From Apostichopus japonicus (taxonomy: Eukaryota; Echinodermata; Holothuroidea; Aspidochirotida; Stichopodidae), in NCBI RefSeq assembly GCF_037975245.1, contig NC_092578.1, positions 1,242,001 to 1,306,000 on the forward strand: DNA of 64,000 nucleotides. The letters are read 5' to 3'. The notes under the pieces are model-generated. The model did not search any database. It was not told the origin of the DNA and saw only the letters and a program-made list of their open reading frames with translations. Positions within the stretch are counted from its first letter, which is position 1. The number at the start of each line of letters is the position of its first letter. This document shows positions 1 through 13,500 of this stretch, one piece after another. The position numbers and the translations under genes are program-made.

Positions 1-984
1 CAACAACAATACTGGGATGTGAGGTTCCTGGCACAAGGCTATACCATACTGAATCCCCAAATTGAGATATAAGTTTAAGAAGTTAGTCTGAAGGCCAGGA
101 AGAAGTGCATCATCTATTGTGCTCAAAATTCATAATGCATTTTTTGGTAGGGTTTTACATGTTTTAATCTTTTATTTTCACCATATTGTAAATGTGGTCA
201 AATCAATTCATGTCCCCAGTCTCTTGATGTGGGAAGATACAAAGTAGGGATGATACAAATTAGCATCTTTTTCAAATTTCCCGGACTATTAAGGTTACAT
301 CTTTTCTTTTCTTTCCTTTTGACAGATCAAATTTCTTGCCAGAAATGTTGGTCTCACTTTGGATTGACTAAATCTGTAAAGATTACCTCAGGAATGATGC
401 TGCATGTGTGATAAAGATCTCATGAATATGCATATATCGATTGAGGACACTTCATCCATTGAAAGCAGAGCCTGCAGGGTGCGTAGAGGAGGAATGCACA
501 CCACACCTGTGAAGAACCAAGATTATGGAGAACCAGGAGTAGAGATGACTGGGTTCTATCTACATGCAGGATATTGTCATGGTTCTTACCCTCTCAGTTC
601 AATACCATGATGGAGATTTATTCAGTAAGATATGAACAGATGACAGTTCATATCGGATTCAGAAGAATTATGTGTAAATTAGGACTTGAGTAGTAGTAAC
701 TGGTAGTATGACAGTGTATGGGTTAGCAAGGAGGAAGATGGACCAGTACTAGAAATGGTTCCTGAAAAGCCAAGCCACATCTCATATTTTCCTGTTGAAT
801 TCTACTGTACATATTTTAACCAGAGACGAGCGAAGATGAGGATGTGTCTGGTTAGGTTAATGATAAAGAAGAACGACAACTCCTCAAAGGAAAATATTGG
901 AAAGTTACCCTAACCTATGTTAGTGTATGGCTACACCTCCTGATTAGTATGCTATGTAGATTTAGCAAAGAAAATAAATTTGGC
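1..984. other. Intergenic, nothing recognised
   Basis: AT-rich sequence downstream of MYO10. Only short ORFs without recognisable domains are present. Confidence 0.5.
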
Positions 985-2785
985 TAATAGAAGGCCAAAT
1001 GGTCCAAAGGTCAAACCCTTGTCCTATTTTTTGCCCAAATCGCCACTTTTTTAATATTTCCCAAAATTGGACCTGCGGTGTGTGGCGCCCTTTGGATTCC
1101 TTTTCTGGTGGCAAGAGTAGTATAAACACTCATATTTGTTGGAAAAATGAAATTTCAAAACCATATCTCAACATCATTTCATATGGAATTTAAATGACTA
1201 AAACTTTGTTGAATGACACTTTTGTCTTGGGGGAGAAGCGTCTACTGGGTGCTGGGAGTCCGTTCTACGTATCCAGCGAGAAATTTAAGAACTTTCATTT
1301 TTGGCCCAAATTCTCCAATTTTGTAAGGCTATACCCTTATGATTTTGTCTGATTTTGGCCCAAATCGCAACTTTTTTAATATTTCCCAAAATTGGACCTG
1401 CGGTGTGTGGTGCCCTTTGGATTCCTTTTCAGGTGGCAAGAGTAGTATAAACACTCATATTTGTTGGAAAAATGAAATTTCAAAACCATATCTCGACACC
1501 ATTTCATATCGAACTTAAATGACTAAAACTTCGTCAAATGACACTTTTGTCTCGAGAAAAGCGTCTACTGGGTGCTGGGAGTCCGTTCTACGTATCCAGC
1601 GAGAAATTTAAGAACTTTCATTTTTGGCCCAAATTCTCCAATTTTGTAAGGCTATACCCTTATGATTTTGGCCCAAATCGCAACTTTTTCAATATTTCCC
1701 AAAATTGGACCTGCGGTGTGTGGCGCCCTTTGGATTCCTTTTCAGGTGGCAAGAGTAGTATAAACACTCATATTTGTTGGAAAAATGAAATTTCAAAACC
1801 ATATCTGGACATCATTTCATATCGAACTTAAATGACTAAAACTTTGTTGAATGACACTTTTGTCTTGGGGGAGAAGCGTCTACTGGGTGCTGGGAGTCCG
1901 TTCTACGTATCCAGCGAGAAATTTAAGAACTTTCATTTTTGGCCCAAATTCTCCAACTTTGTAAGGCTATACCCTTATGATTTTGTCTGATTTTGGCTCA
2001 AATCGCAACTTTTTCAATATTTCCCAAAATTGGACCTGCGGTGTGTGGTGCCCTTTGGATTCCTTTTCAGGTGGCAAGAGTAGTATAAACACTCATATTT
2101 GTTGGAAAAATGAAATTTCAAAACCATATCTCGACATCATTTCATATGGAATTTAAATGACTAAAACTTTGTTGAATGACACTTTTGTCTTGGGGGAGAA
2201 GCGTCTACTGGGTGCTGGGAGTCCGTTCTACGTATCCAGCGAGAAATTTAAGAACTTTCATTTTGGCCCAAATTCTCCAATTTTGTAAGGCTATACCCTT
2301 ATGATTTTGGCCCAAATCGCGACTTTTTTAATACTTCCCAAAATTGGACCTGCGGTGTGTGGCGCCCTTTGGATTCCTCTTCAGGTGACAAGAGTAGTAT
2401 AAACACTCATATTTGTTGGAAAAATGAAATTTCAAAACCATATCTCGACATCATTTCATATGGAATTTAAATGACTAAAACTTTGTCGAATGACACTTTT
2501 GTCTTGGGGGAGAAGCGTCTCCTGGGTGCTGGGAGTCCATTCTACGTATCCAGCGAGAAATTTGAGGACTTTCATATTTGGCCCAAATTTGCCAATTTCA
2601 TAAGGCTATACCCTTATGATTTTGTCCGATTTTTGCCCAAATCACGACCTTTTTAATATTTCCCAAAATTGGACCTGCGTTGTGTGGCGCCCTTTGGATT
2701 CCTTTCCAGGTGACAAGAGTAGTATAAACACTCATATTTGCTGGAAAAATGAAATTTCAAAACCATATCTCGACGTCAAAAATAG
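985..2785. repeat. Tandem satellite, alternating 325/313-bp units
   Basis: About 5.5 units. The landmark gacctgcggtgtgtgg recurs at 1070, 1395, 1708, 2033, 2347 and 2672, giving spacings 325, 313, 325, 314, 325. The two unit types differ mainly by a ~12-bp insertion (tgattttgtctgattttggc versus tgattttggc), so the true repeat is a ~638-bp dimer. Confidence 0.95.
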
Positions 2786-3890
2786 GAGTTGTTAAAACTT
2801 TCAGGTGTTATATTTAAATGTATACTGTTGTAAACATTACATGGTATAAAAAAGTGGAACAAAACATAATATAAACTGTGAAAGGTTACAAACATATTAA
2901 AGGGAATAATCAAATAAATGTGAAATTATTTGACCTGATTGTCATGGTAACAAGAAATAGTAATCCAGTCGAAACTTATTTAATATTTTAATTACTATAC
3001 AATTGCAAACTTATCAATAAATGTCTATAAATCTATACTTATTATTTGACTGGGAGCAACACTCATAAGATTATCCAGATTTAAATTGCTTCCTATGCAT
3101 TGCACCCCCTCCCCCAACATAAGCATGGAAGATAGCAAACTGTTTAACTTATATAGTCAAACAAACAAATAATATGGTAAATACAAAGTTTCTTCTTACA
3201 TAAAAATCTTGTATCTAACCCACTGAAGTCATGATGTTCCATTACAGTTAGTTTTTAATTTTTCCTTTCTATAATACAATTATTAACCTTTCACCACCCG
3301 GCTGGCCCAATACTGTAGCTTCATATATCTCAGTAAACAGGACTAACGTTCAGCAAAACATGGTTCATTAAATTAATGATTTAAATAATTTGTTTCTTTC
3401 ATATTAAACACAAACATTGACAAACTTGTAAACCAAAAGGCACTCAATCTATAAACAATATTCTATTAAGTTACATAGATATTAATATCTAACAATACAT
3501 TACGAACACATCGGTCTGGGAAAATTGAAATGCTAAGAAACAAGACGGTTAGCCAGCACTGCTAACATAGGTTCCTAAACATTGCTTTCTCTGGTGCTAC
3601 TTAGGAATTGTTACTCTTTGTATCGTATAGCATGTAGTATTTAATACCCACAAATATACAACAGATGACCCCAGTGTTCATTATTACTATTTCATTTGAT
3701 TCTGCAATGATTTTATCACCAAGTGGATGAAAAAGATGAGTGATTTAAGCCAAAAAAATTCAACAAATGGATCGTTTTAGTAATTAGAATGCTGATACAT
3801 AATAATAGTACTGATATTATTTATAGCACTCTGGACAACACGGGAGTTGTAAACAAACTGTTTACAAATACTGTCAGTGAATAAGAATAA
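2786..3890. other. Downstream or 3' UTR sequence, nothing recognised
   Basis: AT-rich, no ORF of note. It may contain the distal 3' UTR of MYO10; no clear poly(A) signal could be assigned. Confidence 0.4.
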
Positions 3891-3994
3891 CTAAATATGC
3901 ATGAAGTAATTGCATACTAAATATGCATGAAGTAGTTGCATACTAAATATGCATGAAGTTGTTGCATACTAAATATGCATGAAGTAGTTGCGTG
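3891..3994. repeat. 26-bp tandem repeat, four units
   Basis: Unit ctaaatatgcatgaagtagttgcata, starting at 3891, 3917, 3943 and 3969. Each unit carries the palindrome atgcat. It lies about 500 bp past the stop codon, possibly in the 3' UTR. Confidence 0.9.
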
Positions 3995-4482
3995 GCAGGG
4001 ATTGTTAAGTATGCAACCCTGTAATGATAATGATAAAGTGTTAGTCGTAAGATTTGAAATTGAACAACCAACCTGACAGTTGCTGTAATAAGATGTATTA
4101 GTAGTGAACCGCGTAAATTATTGTTCTCTAGGATCAAAATATTACAAAACTGGAGAAAATCATACACTGGCAAGACAACATAACTTTTCTTTGTAAATCC
4201 TGTATGTGCTACGAGGCAGGTATAGTTCGGTGCGACTGTTAAACAGGTCCAAAATCTGATCCCGGAAACTTCCAACACTCTGATACATCGATGCAAATTA
4301 AAAAGGAAAAATGTGACTATTTAGACATGGTTGAACCAAACCTGGTAGCGAACAAATGGTTTTAAATATTTCAATGGATAGTACCATAGTTTCTCTCTAT
4401 TAAAGGATCAGAAAGCTGTTGGGCATCATCAATCTCCTAAAATATATAAACTGCAATCTTTTAAAGGAACGTCGTGGACCTG

Positions 4483-4563
4483 TTATCTTGGAATTACAGA
4501 GTTCTGCCTCCTGTGGACAATTTCGTTGATGTAGGCTTTCATCAGTTTGGCAATCTCAATAAC
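4483..4563 (-). CDS. MYO10: MYO10 terminal coding exon w41
   Basis: Encodes [20 protein letters not shown] then NSVIPR and a TAA stop, matching [19 protein letters not shown] near the vertebrate C terminus. The 3' UTR continues towards lower coordinates; I could not place a convincing polyadenylation signal. Confidence 0.93.
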   Translation of the reverse strand, partial: VIEIAKLMKAYINEIVHRRQNSVIPR

Positions 4564-7500
4564 CTGTGTAAACAAGAGAATAATACAGGAACCATAAAAA
4601 GCATTAAAAATTGGGCAATAACTTTCAACGGATTCCCCCTTCAAACAGAACAACACAAGCCGCCTTCTGAATGACTAAATTTGATTTTCATTACGAATAG
4701 GCAGAGATGCCAACCTCTTGACACAAAAAAACAGACTGAATATCCTAAAAAATCAGATTTTGGAGAGAAAAATTAGATTTTCACGAAAACTTGACACTAC
4801 CACTGGCCCGTTAGCCCCGGGCCAGTAAAATGTCAGAAAAATGTTTTACTGGTAAGAACGGGCAAGTAAAATGTTTGCTTTTTCATTAACATTTAATGAG
4901 AAAATTGTAAAGCTGCCGATTCCGCGAATTTCCCGCCCATATAGGCTCGTTGTTCAACGTGTTTGTCGGGGTTTGGGGGGTTACTTGTACATGTTTCTAT
5001 GCGATTCCGCTTCCTTAAAAAAAAAAATTCTAGTTTTTTATTTGTTTTATTTGAAAGATGACAAATTGTATTTCAAGAGGCAATATTGTATTATCGTATT
5101 TCACTTGTTTTATAGTACTAAATAGGATAAAATCGTACTGGTTGGAATCTCTGAATAGGTGTGTCTCCTCCAAAACCTTACCTCATTTGTTTCAAAGGTT
5201 AGTTCTTCCTTCATGCCTTCCATGACAATCTTGTATTCATTAGGAATAGGAGCACCAAAAGACAAAATCCTGGAAGAGAAATGGTCACAAGTTTATAAGG
5301 ATTGTAAAATTGATTAAAAACTGATGCCATTGGTATAATAATTCACTATTATAACTGAGGTAGGTCTACCCCCAACACCCACTCTGTATTAACTAAATAG
5401 TCACTTGTCAATTTACCCCCACATCCCCTACAACTCACCACTACAACATCCCCCACTCCCTAAACATCTCTCCATAGCCACAAATCATCTACTCCTTAGA
5501 TAAATCATTAACTACATATCCACATGTCTATCTATACACCCATCCCATACAACTGACTACCACTTACCCTCTGCCTACATATCTCTATAGCCAGAAATCA
5601 TTAACTACATATCCACATGTCTATCTATACACCTATCCCATACAACTGACTACCACTTACCCCTACACATCCCTATCCCAGCACATCTCTATAGCCACAA
5701 ATCATTAACTACATATCCACATGTCTATCTATACACCCATCCCATACAACTGACTACCACTTACCCCTACACATCCCTATCCCAGCACATCTCTATAGCC
5801 ACAAATCATTAACTACATATCCACATGTCTATCTATACACCCATCCCATACAACTGACTACCACTTACCCTTATCCATCCCTATCCCAGCACATCTCTAT
5901 AGCCACAAATCATTAACTACATATCCACAAATCTGTCTAAACACCCATCCCATATAACTGACTACCACTTACCCCTACACATCCCTATCCCAGCACATCT
6001 CTATAGCCACAAATCATTAACTACATATCCACATGTCTATCTATTCACCTATCCCATACAACTGACTACCACTTACCCCTACACATCCCTATCCCAGCAC
6101 ATCTCTATAGCCACAAATCATTAACTACATATCCACATGTCTATCTATACCATGTCCCCTACCATTTACACTTAATGCAACCTACAAAGCTACAGAAATG
6201 GCCAGATTAAAATGAATGTCACAATTTCAAAGTGAGTGACCGGGAAGGTTTTATTACTTTTCATAGGGAATCTCTTCGACTGGGGTGCCTTCTCCTCGTT
6301 GGTGTATAGCGACCATCTTAGCACCCACGGCCAACCACAGCTTAGTCGGATACTTTGAGCTCCTGCTCTCTACATCAAATAATCTGGTTCCGTAGTATTC
6401 CCACTGTTTGATGGAATTCATGTAGGTCTGCTGAGCATCTTCTACTATCATCCCCTAGAAAATCAGAGAAGAACCATTATGTACATTTCATCACTGAACA
6501 TCTTCTATTATACAACACCTAATTATATTCCGGCCATTTGATTGGTCAATTGCCCGTCGATTGCATGCAAAATCCGCTCTATTGCACTCTATGAAATAGA
6601 ACCATGTGTTATACTTTTTTGATAGCACTTTTTTTCAATGGTAAGAGAGCAGAGAAACCTGTCTGTTCAAAACAATCTGTTGCATGAGTGCATTTTACAT
6701 CTAATTATATTGAAATTTGAAGGTGTTGTATAAAACAAATAACGAATGGTTTCCATTCGTGCAGTAGTGCAAATATTTCATTCGTTGAAAGATGTAATTT
6801 GTTCCATCTTTCAACTCATGAAATATTTGCACTATTGCACTCATAACCATTCATTATTTGTATACTATTATCCCCTAGAAAATCAAAGAAGAAGCATTAT
6901 GTACATTTCATCATCACTGAGTTAAGAAAGGAGTTAGAACATCAACCCTTGTCATAGAATCACTTTGTACATGTAAGCTCACCGGGCAGTGTAGGGCAGC
7001 AACACTTATTGCCATATGGTTCCAAACTCATATGGTTCCACTTTGCACCTAAATGACGACCCCCTTCCCCTCCATACCACATTCATGTCTGGCAACTTGT
7101 ACAGAATATATTGCTAAATGGAGTACCACCTATCATCAGACAAGGTAAATAACATGTTAACAGTTACCCTGAGTAGTTTCCATTTGTTTACAATTTCACT
7201 CGTCTTGGAAGATATTTCGTCAGCATAAACTGAATCCAGGATTGTGTCATCAGATGCTGTTGATGAAAGGAACAACATGAAATTGATAAATGTATTGATG
7301 CAAGGAATAAAATGGGAGACCTGTTCCTCTCTTCTTACCTTCCCTGTAAAAAATGGCAAATGACACTGAAATGATGGAGCAGTAACATTGTAACTGACAC
7401 GATTTGAACGGAAGAAACAGTTCACAAGTGAGGGCAGTCTTCGTAAACTAATTCCTATTTCTGTTTAATAGTGTATGTATTTTAGTAACAGCAGAATAAG

Positions 7501-10500
7501 TGACATCCGCATAGTAAACAAACTGATATGCCTTTAACATCACTAATGGTGGAATATTTTTGAAAGTGGAATATTTGTTTTTCTTATCCAACATAAGAAA
7601 TATCACAATATATAAGCCACCAGAAATATCTAATAAGGGTGGCAGCTCTTAAGAAATGTTAAACAATAAAATCCCCATATCGCAGAATTTACCTGACTTT
7701 TGTAACTTCTTGAGGGTTTTCACCCCGAGACCTCTCAAAGTTCCCTAAAAGAAAAGATAAGAATGAAAAAATGTGTTTTTGTCAGAATTGATTAAGCTAT
7801 TAGGAACTTTTCAGCAGTATGATAAAGATGGATCATATAAATAATTGAAACCTCTCTTGAACCTCCACACAGTATATCTCTGCCAACCGTTTCATCTCAG
7901 TGACATCTAACTCTATTCCTATCTTCAATATTTCAGGTATCCTACCTCTCTTGATCCTCCACACAGTATATCTCTGCCAACTGTTTCATCTCAGTGACAT
8001 CTAACTCTATTCCCATCTTCAATATTTCAGGTATCCTACTTTCCTTTACTGGTTGATTTCTTTGCAGCTGGGAGATCTCATAAAACTGAGCTCTTTTTTT
8101 GAAAAATAAGTTTTTGCTCTTTTGAAAAGTTACTTTATGTTTATATTTCACTTCCCCAGACATTTGTTATTGTTGCTACTTACCGTAATCAGATTATCCT
8201 TAGTTTGCTTCATAGGGAAACCAGCAAACTCATTCTCATCTTTCTTTGTATGGTCTTGTTTTAGTTTCTCAATTGGGTAAACTTCACCTAGATTACGACT
8301 GGAAAACAAAAATATTCCATATAATAACACTTGCATGAAATGGAATGATAGGAAAGCTGCCACAGTATAATTGGGAGGGGAGGGGGCAGGGGAGCTAGGG
8401 GTTGTTCCATTTGGGTGATAGGCATAATGTCAACTTTGGCATATTCTGTGCAAGAGTTTCAGACAATTTTGCAACCTGTGTACAATACTGGTTTACTGTA
8501 TTGACCCTCTCTGCTTCCCTATCCTCCCACCCCCATCATCATCAGTTTGATATTGGTTTACCTCTATCATAATGGTACATGCCACACCATAACCCTGCCA
8601 ACATGTCACAGGTGTTTCAAACTCAGAGTCAAATTGGTGGATATTTTGAAACACTAGAATCGCTTATTCAATCTATTTATATAACATGAACATCTACTGC
8701 AAGCATTAGAACAGCTTTTATGGCGATCTTCCAAAGGTGTCCATGAAAATCAGAGAACGAAGACTTAGAGCAGCTGGTCACTACCACCGACACCCAGAAG
8801 AAGCAGCCAACAAGTTCATTCTCTGGGAGCCAAAACATGGTATCCCTGGTGTAAGGCATAAACCTTCCTGCATTTCCTACTAGAGGACAGTGGGGCTGAA
8901 AGTATGTGTGAGCTAGCAACCCAATATGGAAGACAGAAATGACTGGAAATCTCGATGCCAGGTTATTGTCCGGCCAACTTCTCCTACCCCTCATGATGAT
9001 AATGGTCGACCGAGGTCGAACTGATGATGATGAAGCATTAAATAGTCTTTATGATTGTTTTAATAAACTCACATCCAATCTCCCTCCTCATAGTCTCCTT
9101 TGATACACTGCATCCTTAGAGCGGCCAGGTAGATCAGCTTCTCCTCGGTGGCTGGGTAGTGCTCTGTAATAACATCTTCATGAGCCTTCAAAGAAAGGAT
9201 ACGACGTTGTTATGTACACAAGAAAATCTGAAAATGTTTAAATTATCACTTCACTTGACTAAATAAATTATGTTTGATTATGGAATGACACACGATGCAA
9301 TATTGCCTTCTTTCTGTTTACTGGGAACTGTCTCCATATCATGTTTTATTAAGTTGGAAAGTTGTCTACTTTCCCAAGGATGCTATGAAGTGAATGTCCC
9401 TCAATAGACTTATTCAGATGTAATGCCTATTACTACAATAGTAAGAACCTGCATTCTACAGCATTAAAAGCAGCAAACATTGTTAAATCAGCCCCTTACC
9501 TGTTCGTACATGAAGCTGTACTCTAGACCGTACGGATCAACGTTGTCAGTGTCGACAAAACAAGACAGTTTGAAGAATAACTGCCAAGGATGACCCCTGT
9601 CACTGAGATTCCTGACTTTATACCTATGGTGAAAACGATGGGGAAAAAAAAAATCTTGAACAAGAGGTAGAAAAAAATTGAAGTATTCAGATATTAGAGA
9701 TGTTTAGACATAATTAATGAATGGGTACCTGAAAATATCTTGAGCTTTAAGCACATAAAAAAGACAATGACATAGCCATAAAGACCTGGAGTTGCAAAAC
9801 AAAAGGAAGAAAAGTGTAAACATATTTGGACAATGATGTTAACTTTACCACACGTGTAGCACCTTGGAATAGGTGGACGATGTTCATCACTTAGCCTCAC
9901 ATTTACACACATTATATTTTAATTGCTGGTACTGTTATTTATGGAAGTGTTCTGTTGCCATATTGGTAATACTAATTATTTCTAACATACCTGCTTAAAC
10001 TCTCATGGCTTTAAAGTGGGACTAAAGTATTATCTATTGTCTCACAGTAGGGATCTCAAAATAATCTGACATGAAATATGATTTTAAAATGGTAAGAGAA
10101 ATGTCACATGGAGTTGTGTTTTGGGAAATCCCCAGGTTTACACTGATGAGGAGGGGGTAAGGCAGGTTCGGTTCCAATATAATTCTTACCTTTCAAACCT
10201 GGCAAGCACGTCTGCTACTACCATCCTGTTTTCTATCGCTCTCTCCACCATACCGCTGCGTTCAAATAATGCAAACTTGTTCAAGCATTCCTCCAGGTTT
10301 AATCCTTTAACCAGTGTGCGAACCACCTGGAGGTGACAGGAAAAATGGAATCAACATTCTGAGCAGTAGAATACTATTACCATGGAGACAACTAACAGAG
10401 TGGATGGCTAAAAGCCTCAGAAAACTTATAAACATCACAACGTTCAATAATCCCACCAAGGTCGCCTTCATCATTGAGGCATAGTATTGTATCTTTCAAT

Positions 10501-13500
10501 CCAGGGTCTGGAGGGGGTGATGCTGTTATTGACCAATGATGTAAATATTCACATCTTACATGATTAATATAAATAACTTAATTATAACATGAACATTCAT
10601 GAATTACTTACATGACCAGCTGTAGTGGACGAATTGATTGCAATCTCGCACCAGCCACCTCCATAGTCAGGAGGGGATGATGCTGTTATTGACCAATGAT
10701 GTGAATATTCACATCTTACATGATTAATATAAATAACTAAATTATGACATGAATATCCATGAATTACTTACATGACCAGCTGTAGTGGACGAATTGATTG
10801 CAATCTCACAGCAGCCACCTCCATAGTCAGGAGGGGATGATGTTGTTATTGGCCAATGATGTGAATATTCACATCTTACATGATTAATATAAATAACTTA
10901 ATTATAACATGAATATTCATGAATTACTTACATGAACAGCTGTAGTGGACGAATTGATTGCAATCTCGCACCAGCCACCTCCATAGTCAGGAGGGGATGA
11001 TGCTGTTATTGGCCAATGATGTGAATATTCATATCTTACATGATTAATATAAATAACTAAATTATAACATGAATATCCATGAATTACTTACATGACCAGC
11101 TGTAGTGGACGAATTGATTGCAATCTCACACCAGCCACCTCCATAGTCAGGAGGGGATGATGCTGTTATTGACCAATGATGTGAATATTCACATCTTACA
11201 TGATTAATATAAATAACTAAATTATGACATGAATATCCATGAATTACTTACATGACCAGCTGTAGTGGACGAATTGATTGCAATCTCACAGCAGCCACCT
11301 CCATAGTCAGGAGGGGATGATGTTGTTATTGGCCAATGATGTGAATATTCACATCTTACATGATTAATATAAATAACTTAATTATAACATGAACATTCAT
11401 GAATTACTTACATGACCAGCTGTAGTGGACGAATTGATTGCAATCTCGCACCAGCCACCTCCATAGTCAGGAGGGGATGATGCTGTTATTGGCCAATGAT
11501 GTGAATATTCATATCTTACATGATTAATATAAATAACTTAATTATAAAATGAATATTCATGAATTACTTACATGACCAGCTGTAGTAGACGAATTGATTG
11601 CAATCTCACACGAGCCACCTCCATGACAATGCACTGTTGATTTCATGTCTCGACGACCCTGAAAAGTAAATAAATACAAAACATTATAATTAACCAATTA
11701 GGATAGCAAAATCATTGCATCAATATACATCCCATCTTTGTTTTATTAATAAATGGTGAATAAATTAAAGATTGATACTTACAAGGATGGAGATGATTTC
11801 ATCACGACAAGGAACGAACTCTCTGGACTTTGTCCTCTTCAGGGACTCAGCGGTGAACTCTGCATACTTGGCCATCTGAGTGTCTGGAAACATACTCACA
11901 GACCTAATCAACAAATATAAACAAGTAAGCAATTAATATGGAATGGTAATTAAGACAACTTTAGGTTCACTCATGTGGGACATAATAGTATGGAAATGTA
12001 TTAACAAAGTATAAAGCTTTAAGAGAGATATCCATAAAAAAAAAATCAAATCATTTTTGAGGAATATATCACAAAAGTTTCCCTAATGATGTTCCTAACG
12101 ATTTACTCTTTTCACTGTTAAAATTGCACTAGTTAAGAATGAAATGGTAGCTGAGAGTTAACTGCAGGCTTTCCACAGACATGTTCTCTTCTCTCGATCT
12201 TATGACAACATCTGGGTAGCCTTATAAAATATTTTAAAAAGTTCAGAGATAGAAAACATACATGTCAAAATCTGGTGTGGATAATGACAAACAATTCTCC
12301 CAAGGAACAAATTTCACAGAAAACAATCCATTAAACTCTGAAGATGAAACCAGGTTCAAGACTCGCCTATTATTATGGAATCTGATGTAAATAACGACAA
12401 CAATTTTCACATGGAACAAATATCACAGTAAACAATCCATTAAACTTAAACATTAAACATGATAACAATTAAGATAAAAACAATTAAAAAAACAAGGTTC
12501 AAGACTCGCCTAGTAATATGGAATCTGATGTATCGTAGAACGTTTCTGCTTGGAAGGAATGCCGAGGCCATACAGGCCATTATCTGCCAGTTTCGTAGAT
12601 TAGTCAAAGTATCTGGATCACCGACTCCTGTTGTCTGTTTGGCCACTTGGCAGTAAACCTCATCTCGGAGTAGTTTGAGGTCATGACATGTTTGGAGAAT
12701 GCCCTAAAAAAAATTTTAAAAAATATATAAAAAAAAGTCAGTTAAAGGTAATTTAAAGTGCCCCTAAATTTAAGCAATTTGAAAGTACACTGCCCAGAAA
12801 TGAAAGAATTACAAAATGACATCAATCAGCGATTCGAGTAGAGTCTGTTACCTCTTCTTATAAAGATGCAGCAGATTAAATAAACTCTTCAACTTCATCA
12901 TGATTATAATATGCATCACACCAACAGGAAGTACAGTATGTGAGAAATGTTTTGAATAATTTTAATTCAAAGACAAACACCAATACCTTTATTTTTGCAA
13001 GATTCATAAATCCAACTTTGCAAGCAGAATAAATTGAATACCTGAATGATTGGAAGAGGATCTGGAATGCTCTCGAGAGACCCTTGAAGGGCGGTGAAAA
13101 TACGAACGGCCTCCTCGTGAAGAGTTGTGTAACCTTTGTCGTTATCTACGCCAAAATTAAACATCAGATGCAAATCATAAAACGTCAAAAACATATTTCC
13201 TCAACGTATTTCTAGGTTTGCACCAAGAGTCTATTGTTGTATTGTGATATTAAGTGATATTAAAGAAAAATGATATTAACGAAAAAAAGAGTAATTTGCT
13301 CTGTTGCTTGTAGTTGATATATGGTTTTCTGAGTATTGAATAATGAGCGAAAAAAACATTGTAATCCAGTCAAATGCATGGTCATCACACGATAACATGA
13401 TGTAAGGGAAATTCCCAAAGGATACTTTCTATGGGTTTTTTTAATATCACTACACTAGATGCCTTGAGTGAAGCACAAGCATTACTATTTGTTATTATCA

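Noticed and set aside
10190-11572. Apparent one-base frame clash between w32 and w33
   Set aside because: It came from misplacing the donor; with GGTCAT|gtaagt the exon is 87 nt and joins w33 in phase 0.
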